From Boesenbergia rotunda (Eukaryota > Streptophyta > Magnoliopsida > Zingiberales > Zingiberaceae): a DNA stretch of 64,000 bases. Below the pieces are notes generated by a model. It saw only the letters and a list, made by a program, of their open reading frames with translations. It did not search any database and was not told where the DNA came from. Made by a program: the position numbers and the translations under genes. The DNA lies in contig JAGFNQ010008308.1 in NCBI GenBank assembly GCA_024364735.1, positions 1 through 64,000 on the forward strand, in the 5' to 3' direction. Below are positions 46,801 to 55,898 of the stretch, in pieces; within the stretch, counting starts at the first letter, position 1; each line of letters opens with the position of its first letter.

Positions 46801-48195
46801 CTTAAGAATCGAGTTCAAGATTGTCACATGCTTTACTATCAATCTCCTTCAATGCCTCTATAGCTAATGCATTCTCAGCCTTATCTGAGCTAAAACATCC
46901 TCTCTAACTATCAAGTGAAACTTTTTCAACAACTAACTCTGCCTCAACAACCTCATCTAAAATACTCATGCTAATGATAAAAGGATCCTCTCTGGGGTGC
47001 TATGGGAAGGAAAAAGGGACCCTTGGTTCCTCCACTTGAGCTGAAATTTTCAGAATTGAGACTTGAGCTGGAACTTCAGGAAGAATAGCTGTTGTGGGTG
47101 CCCTGATTTTGCTTATTTCTTCTTCCGCCAAAATTACAAAATCAATTGAAGGAGGACTTAGGCGTGCACTAGGGTCACTTTGAACATGTATAGAATCAAT
47201 TTCGGGGATGTTTTGAGATGGAAAATAAGTTGCTGAAAATTTTTCAGAAAAATCAACCATTGGAATGTTTAGACATGAAACAACTTCCTCATTCCTCAAA
47301 GTTATAGCACAATCATTCCCCTTAGGATTTGGAGTAACTTGAGAAGGTAATTGGCTCCATCCTTGGGCTTGCATTTGATTCATTCCATTAACTAGTTGTC
47401 CAATTTGTCTTACAATGTCTTGAAGAGTGGATTCATTCTTTTGTCGCCCTTGTTGTAGAAGAATTTGCTGTTGCTGGATGATATGTTGCATAATCTCCTC
47501 AAGCATTTGTTATTGTGCATTAAGCTTACTAGAATCCTCAAAGTCTTCTTGATTGGTATGAAATTCTTGTTGATCTTGAAAAGAAGCATTGGGTTGCTGG
47601 AAATCATAAGGAGGTTGTGAATCCTGAAATTGAGGTTGTTGGAGTTGATAAAATGGATAAATAGGCTGTTGACATTGCTAAATATTGAGTTGAGAACTTG
47701 GTGAAAATTACTGAAAATTTTTGCTTTGAAAATTCTGATCTTGAGGCTGAAAATTCTGATTGAAAGGTTGAAATTGTTGGGGTTGAAAATTCTGATTGTA
47801 TGGCTAAAATTGTTGAGTTTAAAAATTCTGATTGTATGGCTATGATGGTTGAAAATTTTGCTGATTTTGATGTTGGAAAATCTAAAATTGTTGATTTGCT
47901 TACTGAAAATGTTGACAAGGCTACTGGAATGGTTGAGAGTACTGATTATCTTGCAGAAAATTTTGTAATTGAGAATAAGGTTGCTGGAAATTCTAAAAAT
48001 ACTGCTGAAAATTCTAAAAATACTGATATTCTTCCATGGACTGCTTAAATGAGTAGGAAAAATTTTCAATAGCTTCTGAAACTCTTCCTTGGTTTCTCCT
48101 AGCTCTGAATGTTCTCTCTATCTCAAGATCAAACTCTACAAGATCACCTCCTGCAGTCCTGGTCATAAAACAAACAAACTAGCAGCAAATGTATA
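46801..48195 (-). pseudogene. Element D gag, Athila-type
   Basis: Minus strand. The N-terminus at 48165-48060 opens like C gag (MTRTAGGDLVEFD...RARRNQ). Then comes a Gln/Asn/Phe-rich low-complexity part (about 48050-47520, QPYNQNFQP-like repeats, with stops) and a conserved C-terminal stretch, open at 47506-47000: DIVRQIGQLVNGMNQMQAQG, then the AITLRNEE motif that marks the end of Athila Gag. The capsid core is missing between the first two parts. The 5' LTR was lost when LTR Q inserted at 48196 or later. Confidence 0.78.
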
Positions 48196-48583
48196 TGTTG
48201 GATCGAGAGAACCGATAGAGGGGGGTGAATATCGAAAAGCGTTCTGATTTTAAGATAGAGAAATTGCACAGCGGAAGATTAAAAAACAAACACGCAAACA
48301 CAGTGATTTTTACTTGGTTCGGAGCCTAGGTCGACTCCTACTCCTAGGCCCACGATCGTTGACCGTTTTCTGCGGGCAATTCTATAAGTTCGCAAAATGG
48401 TTTACAAATCAATATTACAATTGCAGTATCGTAAACACAAAATTAAAAGATCGCCCTTTTGTTACCGACGTCCGAGGTAGATTGACTTTTCGGAGCGGAG
48501 GGACATCGTCGGCTCGAGTTGGGAGGATTCCGGAGTAGAGCGCGGGAGCAGAAGAGCGTTGAATGAATTGTTGCTCTGAAGCC
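48196..48583 (-). repeat. SIRE-type LTR fragment Q
   Basis: Begins TGTTGGATCGAG with the U5 block GAGGGGGGTGAATATCG and runs parallel to LTR L (37840-38230). It is cut at 48583, where TGTTGGTGCAA of LTR R starts. The five bases GTATA before it are a possible target site; the other end is missing. Confidence 0.75.
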
Positions 48584-49144
48584 TGTTGGTGCAATCTTGG
48601 TCAGGTCAGAGTTGACCTAGTTTGACAAAGCTCGGGTGAGCTTGAGGTCGTATGTTTCGATGTTTGACATTGATGTTTGTATGTGACAATAATGTTTAAA
48701 TGTCGTAGGAAGTCAAGTGAGTCAAGGTTGACTGGAGGCTTGACGGGAAAAAGACCTAGTGGGACTAGGCACAACTAGTAGGACTAGGTGAAGTCCAGGT
48801 AGATCGGGGAGATCGTACACTGGCACTGCAAAAGACCTAGTGGGACTAGGCACACCTAGTGGGACTAGGTGAAGTCCAAGTAGATCGGGGAGATCGTACG
48901 CTGGCAAGGCAAAAGACCTAGTGGGACTAGGCACACCTAGTGGGACTAGGTGAAGTCCAGGTAGATCGGGGAGATCGTACGCTGGCATGGGAAAAGACCT
49001 AGTGGGACTAGGTGAAGTCCAGATGGATCGGAGAGATCGTATGCTGGCAAGGTGGAAGTCTACCGAGAGACTAGACCTAACTCGAGGGTTAGGCGAATCT
49101 GGTTGGGAACCAGGGTAAGTCCGTGCAGGGAGCTAGGCAGGAGA
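48584..49144 (+). repeat. SIRE-type LTR fragment R
   Basis: Starts TGTTGGTGCAATCTTGG in + orientation, a common SIRE LTR start. After about 560 bp it is cut by element H. It contains a tandem 81-bp repeat. No downstream part of R is found right of H. Confidence 0.7.
48748..49065 (+). repeat. Tandem 81-bp repeat with hairpins in LTR R
   Basis: Four units with exact 81-bp spacing (AGACCTAG at 48752, 48833, 48914 and 48995). Each unit holds one or two hairpins CCTAGT-GGG-ACTAGG (first at 48755-48769) and the phrase GATCGGGGAGATC. The last unit has lost one hairpin. Confidence 0.9.
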
Positions 49145-51405
49145 TGTAACGCTCGCCCTTAAATCTACTCTCGGGGCGGGGTCACGTACTAACATCCGTA
49201 TAAATTTTTTCTTCTTAAAGTACTAATAACAAAGTACTAAGCATGCTTGTTCAAAACTAACCTATAACATGATAGGTTCAACTCATAATAAAATCAAGTA
49301 TATGAGTAATCCAAGTGTAACATTCATTACTAAAGAAATGTTAACATAAGCATAATAATGTAGATATAAAAATCTTTCTTTCCCGAGCCACCACCCCACA
49401 CATCTTCAGCTTCCTGCCTCTTCCTTTAGTTAAGTGTTCCTTACCCTTATCTGCAGCATAAGACAACACATAAACTAGTAAGCACAAATGCTTAGTAAGA
49501 TCCTGTCCTACTCGCAAAATCCATATCATAGAAAGATAAGAGAATAAATCACATTCAAGCATGGTAAGTGTTTAAGCATGTTAAACATTTAAGCATATTA
49601 ACTTCATAGAAAGGTTTCTTTGAAAACATATAAACATAATACTTGAACATAGCATAATTATTAGGGCCCGGCTTGTACTTCATGTTTTGCGCGCGCCCCT
49701 GAATAGGAACGAGGTAGTAATCCCGAACCACTAGGGTTTACTAGGCCTTCTCAGAAGTCCTTCAGCCTAGTATCATAATCATTTGACTCGCTTTAAGAGT
49801 CTATAGTACAAGCCATTACAAAATAAAATAATTATCATGTTCTTCATTTTCATAAAGTAAGCTCTTAATCCCAACCTTCTAGGGAAGCATTCTTTAGGCC
49901 CTAAGCCTTCTTCGTTCATGCCCTACAAGGCTCATTCTTATGCATATGTATGCATCCATAATCATGATAACTAGCCTAGTATAAAGCATGCATTTCATAA
50001 GGGTGCCCCATGGGCCATAATGCATGCTCATACATAGATCTCCATAATCATGATAACTAGCCTAGTATAAAGCATGCATTTCATAAGGGTGCCCTATGGG
50101 CTATAATGCATGCTCATACATAGATCATAATTCAACCCCTTAAACATATCTTATATATGACAAGGTTGATCACATAAATCATATTCATATCATAGGAAGT
50201 GGTAGCATGCTTCATGGGTAAATCAAATGGTTCCTAACCCTAAAACTAGGGTCTTGGCCGAAACTCAAGGCTAGGGAGAGTTCCATTTTTCCTAATCCAA
50301 CACTCCATTTAAACATCATTTGCATATACATATCATCATCCCAAACATAAGCATATCTCCTAGGGTACATCTCATACAGTCATCACATATATAGGCATAT
50401 GATCTTACTAAACACAATCATAATCTCATAGGGTAAGTTGTCCTTCACAACCTCATGTTTCATGCCTTGGCCAAATGTTACATGCTAAGGAATCCAATCA
50501 AATATTTCCTTTGAATATCACATGCATATACATCTCATATCATTTTACATAAGCATATCACATAAAATAATTTAACCTTCACAAACCCTAAGGTTTCATG
50601 CCTTGGCCGAATGGTGTAGGGTAGGGAAACTAGGGTTTTGAAATTAAACCTTCACACAAGCATTTATTCAAACACCTTGTCTACACTACTAGGCATAGAT
50701 TCATCATAGGCAAATCAAGCATCCCTAAACCCTAATCTTCCTAGGTTGGCCGAATGATGTAAGGGTAGGGTAGGCTAGGTTTTTGACATCCAATCTTCAC
50801 ACAAACATTTATTCAAACACCTTACCTACACTACTAAACATGGACACATCATAGGATAGCAAACAACCCAAAAAAAACTAGCCCATTCCCTCTTGGCCGA
50901 AAGTTGTAGGGTGGATAACCCTACTTTTCCTTATCACAACATGATGGGAAACAACATACATCCATACCCTAAGTTCCTAGGAGTATCCTCATGCATCAAG
51001 AAGCAACCAAGACCCTTGTCTTGGTGGTGGCCGAATGGTTACAAGGGAGGAACTCCCATTTTCGAAAACAAGGACACCAAAGAAACATTCAATAACAATT
51101 ACACTGCAGGCGAGGGGATACTTACATCCTTTCGCTTGAATTTCACCTTCCCTAGATCTTTAGGGTACCCTTGGTTGAAGGAGAGGTGAAGGTTCCTCTT
51201 ACTTTTTCTTCTCTAGACTCCTTGGCCCTAATAGAGGGCAAGATCCTTTAGGGAGTCTTCTTCCTTCCAATCCCCTAGGGTTAGAACCCTAGGAAGCACT
51301 TTTCGAAAATGGAAAAGAGAAGAGGAAGAAGAAGGAATTTCGGTGGGGAAGAGAAAAGGAAGAAGAAGAGGAAGTTACTCACACCTCTTCCCTCTCTTAT
51401 TTATA

Positions 51406-51415
51406 CTTTTCTCAT
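51406..51415 (-). promoter_or_regulatory. TATA box of LTR H
   Basis: Minus-strand GTATAAATAA followed by GAGAGGGAAGAGG, the same layout as in K. Confidence 0.5.
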
Positions 51416-51671
51416 GAAAAGACATGTCTCTTCACTATTACACGCTTAACAAGCATGTTTCTTATTCTCTCAACAAGAAACAATGCTTGGTGTCAAGGTT
51501 CGATCCTTGCTTCCTCCTTCCTACACTTTCTTTTTACTACCTTTTTGCACTAATCCATATCAAAGCCTATTAAGCCAAGCCCATCATGAAATTTCATAAT
51601 ATTAATAATATTTCATGAATTTATAATATTTCATAATATTCCATAAATATTATTTCATAATATTTTTAATA

Positions 51672-51900
51672 TTTCATATTCATGAATCCATAATATTTCA
51701 TGACAATATTTCATGAATTCTATAATATTTCATATTCATGAATCTATAATATTTCATGACAATATTTCATGAATTCCCTAATATTTCATATTCATGAATC
51801 CATAATATTTCATGATAATATTTCATGAATTCTATAATATTTCATATTCATGAATCTATAATATTTCATGACAATATTTCATGATCTTCCATAATAATCT
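51672..51900. repeat. 56-bp AT-rich tandem repeat in LTR H
   Basis: About four copies of a unit starting CATATTCATGAATC and containing AATATTTCATGA several times; the 56-bp period was counted directly. Confidence 0.85.
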
Positions 51901-51958
51901 TTCATGAATTTCATGATATTTAATAACATTCTATATGGGAAAATTTTGGGGCGTTACA

Positions 51959-51972
51959 ATCCTCCATACCTT
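51959..51972 (-). other. Element H polypurine tract
   Basis: Minus-strand AAGGTATGGAGGAT immediately before the LTR. Confidence 0.8.
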
Positions 51973-51989
51973 ATAAAAAGTTCGTCCCG

Positions 51990-53335
51990 AACTTTAAAAT
52001 AATTCCGGATACTTTAATCGTATTGCCTCTTCTCGTTCCCATGTGGCTTCTTCGAATTGTTCATTCTGCCACAGAACCTTTACTAAGGGTACTTCCTTGT
52101 TCCTTAGCTTTTTAAATTCCCGATCTAAGATCTGTATAAACATTACACTGAGTTCCATATAGGTAGTGCCTCCATATTCTCAGTGCAAAGACTACTGCTG
52201 CTAACTTTAAGTCATGGGTAGGGTAGTTTCTTTCATGTTCCTTCAGTTGCCTAGAGGCATAGGCAATTACCTTCCCATTTTGCATGAGCACTGCTCCGAG
52301 TCCAAGTTTGGATGCGTTGTTGTACATATCGAAACCCATATCGCTCTCGGGAAGAGTCAATATTGGAGCACTAGTCAGTCTCCTTTTCAGTTCAGTAAAG
52401 CTCTTCTCACATTCCTCGGTCCATACATATTTCTTGTCTTTCTTTGTAAGAGCTGTCATAGGAGCTGCAATCCGAGAGAAGTTCTCCACGAATTTTCTGT
52501 AATAACCTGCTAGCCCGAGGAAACTTCGAATTTCACTGGCATTCTTGGGTCTAGTCCAGTTACTCACCGCTTCGACTTTAATTGGGTCCACCATTACCCC
52601 TTCTTTGGAGATAACATGTCCCAAGAATGATACTTGATCGAGCCAGAACTCGCATTTGGAAAACTTAGCATACAGTTGTTCCTTCTGAAGAATCTGTAGT
52701 ACTATACTCAGGTGCTCACCATGTTCTTCGGGAGTTCTCGAATATATAAGGATATCGTCGATAAAGACGATCACAAATCTGTCGAGGAATGCCGAGAATA
52801 CTCGATTCATTAAATCCATAAACATAGCTGGCGCATTGGTAACTCCAAATGGCATGACTACGAACTCATAATGTCCGTATCTGGTTCGGAAAGCCGTCTT
52901 CGGTATATCCTCCTTTTTCACCCTAACTTGGTGATAACCAGATCTCAAGTCAATCTTAGAGAATACCGTGGCTCCCTTCAGTTGATCGAACAGGTCATCT
53001 ATCCTGGGTAGAGGGTACCTGTTCTTGATAGTCACGTTGTTCAATGCCCGATAGTCGATACACATTCGCATCGACCCATCCTTCTTTTTCATGAACAGTA
53101 CGGGAGCTCCCCAGGGAGAATGACTAGGGCGGATGAGTCCCTTGTCAAGTAGCTCCTGTAACTGTCCTTGTAACTCCTTTATTTCCGTCGGCGCCATACG
53201 GTACGGTGCCTTAGAAATGGGGTTAGTATCAGGAACCAACTCACTTGCAAATTCTATATCCCTTTCAGGTGCTAACCCTGGTAAGTCATCGGGAAATACC
53301 TCTGGGTAATTGCATACGACTTTGACTTCTTCTAG
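51990..53335 (-). pseudogene. Element H Pol remnant: RT and part of RNase H joined to chromodomain end
   Basis: Minus frame 53239-52112 is open for 375 codons: SPWGAPVLF, FIDDILIYS with both catalytic Asp, and the RNase H start (NNASKLGLGAVL, where the family has SDAS, so the first RNase H Asp is Asn). It stops shortly after VYTD. From 52135 to about 51995 another frame gives the C-terminal KVLWQNEQFEEATWERE. RNase H end and integrase are deleted, with ACAGAT (52130-52135) at the joint. Upstream, 53330-53240 is EVFPDDLPGL linker; gag and protease are deleted too. Confidence 0.9.
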
Positions 53336-53550
53336 CTATATCTATCATACAGATGATAAATAAGCTAACATGAGAATTAATGCTACTTTTTCTTGTTATG
53401 CAAGCATAAATCATCTCTATATTATGCAAGCATAAATCATCTCTATTTATATCATTACTGTACATGAAATAAAGTAAAGCGAGATTAGGATCTCTTACTT
53501 GGAAGCGGCAGGATGGAGCTTGATGTGTGTGTGGTGGAGGGGAAACCTGC
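53336..53550 (-). other. Element H leader remnant
   Basis: Between primer site and RT linker only about 215 bp remain. It has a 26-bp direct duplication (ATTATGCAAGCATAAATCATC type, near 53392-53445). No gag is visible. Confidence 0.6.
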
Positions 53551-53563
53551 TCTGATACCAACT
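53551..53563 (-). other. Element H primer-binding site
   Basis: Minus-strand AGTTGGTATCAGAGCAGG directly after the LTR end, complementary to initiator tRNA-Met; this makes the right LTR the 5' LTR. Confidence 0.88.
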
Positions 53564-54085
53564 TGTAACGCTCGCCCTTAAATCTACTCTCGGGGCGGGG
53601 TCACGTACTAACATCCGTATAAATTTTTTCTTCTTAAAGTACTAATAACAAAGTACTAAGCATGCTTGTTCAAAACTAACCTATAACATGATAGGTTCAA
53701 CTCATAATAAAATCAAGTATATGAGTAATCCAAGTGTAACATTCATTACTAAAGAAATGTTAACATAAGCATAATAATGTAGATATAAAAATCTTTCTTT
53801 CCCGAGCCACCACCCCACACATCTTCAGCTTCCTGCCTCTTCCTTTAGTTAAGTGTTCCTTACCCTTATCTGCAGCATAAGACAACACATAAACTAGTAA
53901 GCACAAATGCTTAGTAAGATCCTGTCCTACTCGCAAAATCCATATCATAGAAAGATAAGAGAATAAATCACATTCAAGCATGGTAAGTGTTTAAGCATGT
54001 TAAACATTTAAGCATATTAACTTCATAGGAAGGTTTCTTTGAAAACATATAAACATAATACTTGAACATAGAATAATCATTAGGG
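53564..54085 (-). repeat. Element H 5' LTR, truncated
   Basis: 522 bp nearly identical to 49145-49666, then abruptly element G sequence. More than 2.2 kb of LTR is missing. Confidence 0.9.
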
Positions 54086-54214
54086 TGCCCTTAATGTATC
54101 TAAGTATTCTTTTTAGGGCTGCTATGTGTGTTTCCTTAGCACAAGTTTGGTATCTAACACACATTCCTATAGAGAATAGGATATCAGTTCTGCTAGTTGT
54201 AATGTAAAGTAGAC
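54079..54214 (-). pseudogene. Element G: copia RT connection region, left piece
   Basis: Minus strand. Reads YITTSRTDILFSIGMC, then RILRYIKGT, the segment of copia Pol that follows the RT right piece ending at 61379. Element F was inserted between them. It ends at the H junction, so RNase H and 3' LTR of G are gone. Confidence 0.82.
54210..54214. repeat. Target site duplication of element F, left copy
   Basis: TAGAC here and TAGAC at 61379-61383, perfect. Confidence 0.93.
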
Positions 54215-54703
54215 TGTAGGACCGGTGCCGTCGATAGAGGGGGGGGGGGTGAATATCGACCGTGAAAACTTTCGTAAATATTTCATAAAACTTCTGGACT
54301 CAGAGCGTTAGTGCAGCGAAAACATAAAAATAAAATAAAAGAAAGCAAAACAGGGGACACGGCAGGTTTATTTACTTGGTTCCCAACCCCCCAGGGTCAG
54401 TACGTCCAAGGCCTATGTACTCGGCGTTGAGTCCACTAATAGTCTCCTTTCCAGAATTTCCGGAGGCGGAGAAACCCGACTTACAGTGCAAAATTACAAG
54501 CAATAATATGGAAAAATAAATACTGTAATTAATTGCAAACCAAACACAAAGTGTGAAGTTCGGCCGATCTGGACCTCCGAAGTGCCGCGCACTTCCTCCT
54601 GGAGCCTCCCGGTCGCAGAACCTCGTCTTTAGCGCGTTGTCGTCAGTCGGAATGAACAGATTCGAAGTTGGAAAGTGTGTCAGAAGCAGAGGGGTCGAAG
54701 CCC

Positions 54704-54711
54704 CTTTTATA
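54704..54711 (-). promoter_or_regulatory. TATA box of F 3' LTR
   Basis: Minus-strand TATAAAAG; the same site in the 5' LTR, at 60200-60207, would drive element transcription. Confidence 0.6.
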
Positions 54712-54717
54712 GCCCTC

Positions 54718-55165
54718 CTGGGGGCGCCCTGGTCGACGGGGGTGCCCCGGAAGACTCGGTCAACTCTTATCCTTGCGCCTACCTCGCCGCAGGTGATAAG
54801 AACTTTGACCAGGGCGCCCCGGATGACTCGGGTGCCCCCTTGAGGGCTTATCCTGTGTTCTGGCTTCGAAATAGCAAAACAACTACTAATTAGGGCGCCC
54901 CGGACGCTCCGGGCGCCCCGGTTGACACCTGTTCTGCAAACACACGTTTGATGCATGTATTAGTACTGCCTGGGGGTGCCCCGGACGCTTCGGGCGCCCC
55001 GGTTGACACCTATTTTGACTGCATCACGAAATTGCATGTTTAGTTCTACCTGGGGGCGCCCCGAACCTTCCGAGCGCCCTCACGGACACCTGTTCTGCAC
55101 ACACACACAAGTGCACATCTTCTGCACTGGCTGGGGGCGCCCCCCATGCTGGGGGCGCCCTGGCT
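54718..55165. repeat. Paired GGCGCC palindromes in F 3' LTR
   Basis: Six pairs of (G)GGGCGCCCC(GG) motifs, partners about 10-12 bp apart, pairs about 60-100 bp apart. Several CpGs have become TpG here (GGTGCC) where the 5' LTR keeps GGCGCC. Confidence 0.88.
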
Positions 55166-55398
55166 GCTGGTTTTCAGCCTTCTTCATTTGCTTGCTTTGT
55201 CTTCTTCTCTTGGTACCTGCAAGATATATATATGCAAAGCAAGTATACATGAAATATTAATCTTACGAACTTGGTTCGGACTTCGGATTGGCACGCAATC
55301 CTAGGTCGAACCGACGCAAACTCTTACCCCCGAGAAAGCGCCTTTCACCTACTCCTTTCAGGAGACGGTTGTCGCCCGGTCCTTCGGGTGGACTTTTG

Positions 55399-55723
55399 CC
55401 TAGCCGCCCTTCGCTAGGTCTTGGATACCAAGCATCCCTTCGCTTGGTGCCTAGCAGCCCTTCGCTAGGTCTTGTTTCCCTGACAGCCCTTCGTCAGGTG
55501 CCTAGCAGCCCTTTGCTAGGACTTGTTCCCCTGACAGCCCTTCGTCAGGTGCCTAGCAGCCCTTCGCTAGGACTTATTTTCCTGACAACCCTTCGTCAGG
55601 TGCCTAGCAGCCCTTCGCTAGGTCTTTTCTTTCTGGCAGCCCTTCGCCAGAGCCTAGCGGCCCTTCGCTAGGTCTTTTTCGTTCTGGCAGCCCTTCGCCA
55701 GAGCCTAGCGGCCCTTCGCTAGG
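55399..55723. repeat. Hairpin array in F 3' LTR
   Basis: Thirteen 20-base hairpins: 6-base arm, 8-base loop (mostly AGCCCTTC), 6-base arm. Four arm types, all self-consistent: CCTAGC/GCTAGG, CCAAGC/GCTTGG, CCTGAC/GTCAGG and TCTGGC/GCCAGA. The order alternates CCTAGC with one of the others. Confidence 0.93.
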
Positions 55724-55882
55724 TCTTAGGGTTTCCATGCCTAGCTTAACTAGGACTTTTCTCAGGCTTAGGTTACTTCTCCTTCGCTCCCCTTTGTCTG
55801 TTCAATATATTACTGACTTAAGTACATTGTCAAACATTAAAACACATAAAGGAGAACATCATTGATGCAACTTGCACCAACA

Positions 55883-55898
55883 ATCTCCCCCTTTTTGA
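55883..55898 (-). other. Element F polypurine tract
   Basis: Minus-strand CAAAAAGGGGGAGAT ends at the LTR start TGTTGGTGCAAG. Confidence 0.85.

Larger units (their letters stand above)
49145..51958 (-). repeat. Element H 3' LTR
   Basis: 2814 bp from TGTAACGCTCGCCC to GGGGCGTTACA on the + strand. Inside: a tandem duplication of about 75 bp near 49955-50125, repeated 'CTTGGCCGAA' phrases at 50260-51030, a minus-strand TATA box near 51408, and a 56-bp AT-rich tandem repeat at 51672-51900. The open frame 50893-51189 has no family features. Confidence 0.88.
49145..54085 (-). mobile_element. Element H: internally deleted Tekay-type element
   Basis: Minus strand, 3' LTR 49145-51958, interior only about 1.6 kb, and a 5' LTR cut to 522 bp. 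Primer site, polypurine tract and RT sequence place it with K and N. It is bigger in LTR than in interior. The left flank is GGAGA; the right end runs into element G through a 7-bp microhomology, so no target duplication can be read. Confidence 0.88.
54215..55882 (-). repeat. Element F 3' LTR
   Basis: TGTAGGACCGG ... CTTGCACCAACA on the + strand. Contents: SIRE U5 block (54236-54262, with a G run longer than in the other LTR), minus-strand TATA at 54704-54711, six pairs of GGCGCC palindromes (54718-55165) and thirteen hairpins (55399-55723). The long frames here (54372-54956, 54553-54893, 55288-55671) recur in the other LTR and are not genes. Confidence 0.93.

Noticed and set aside
47410..48069. 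219-codon minus frame rich in Ile/Phe/Ser/Asn
   Set aside because: It is another phase of the Gln/Asn-rich Athila Gag of element D; the conserved ITLR motif lies in the frame of 47506-47000.
50893..51189. 98-codon plus frame in LTR H
   Set aside because: No domain, and it lies on the strand opposite to the element's transcription within LTR U3.
54372..55671. 194-, 96- and 127-codon frames, repeated at 59868-61167
   Set aside because: They lie inside both LTRs of F; the 127-codon frame is simply a translation of the hairpin array (SSPSLGL repeats).
55399..55723. CRISPR-like array
   Set aside because: The repeats are self-complementary and vary in pairs, spacers are only a few bases and also repeated, and the setting is a plant LTR.
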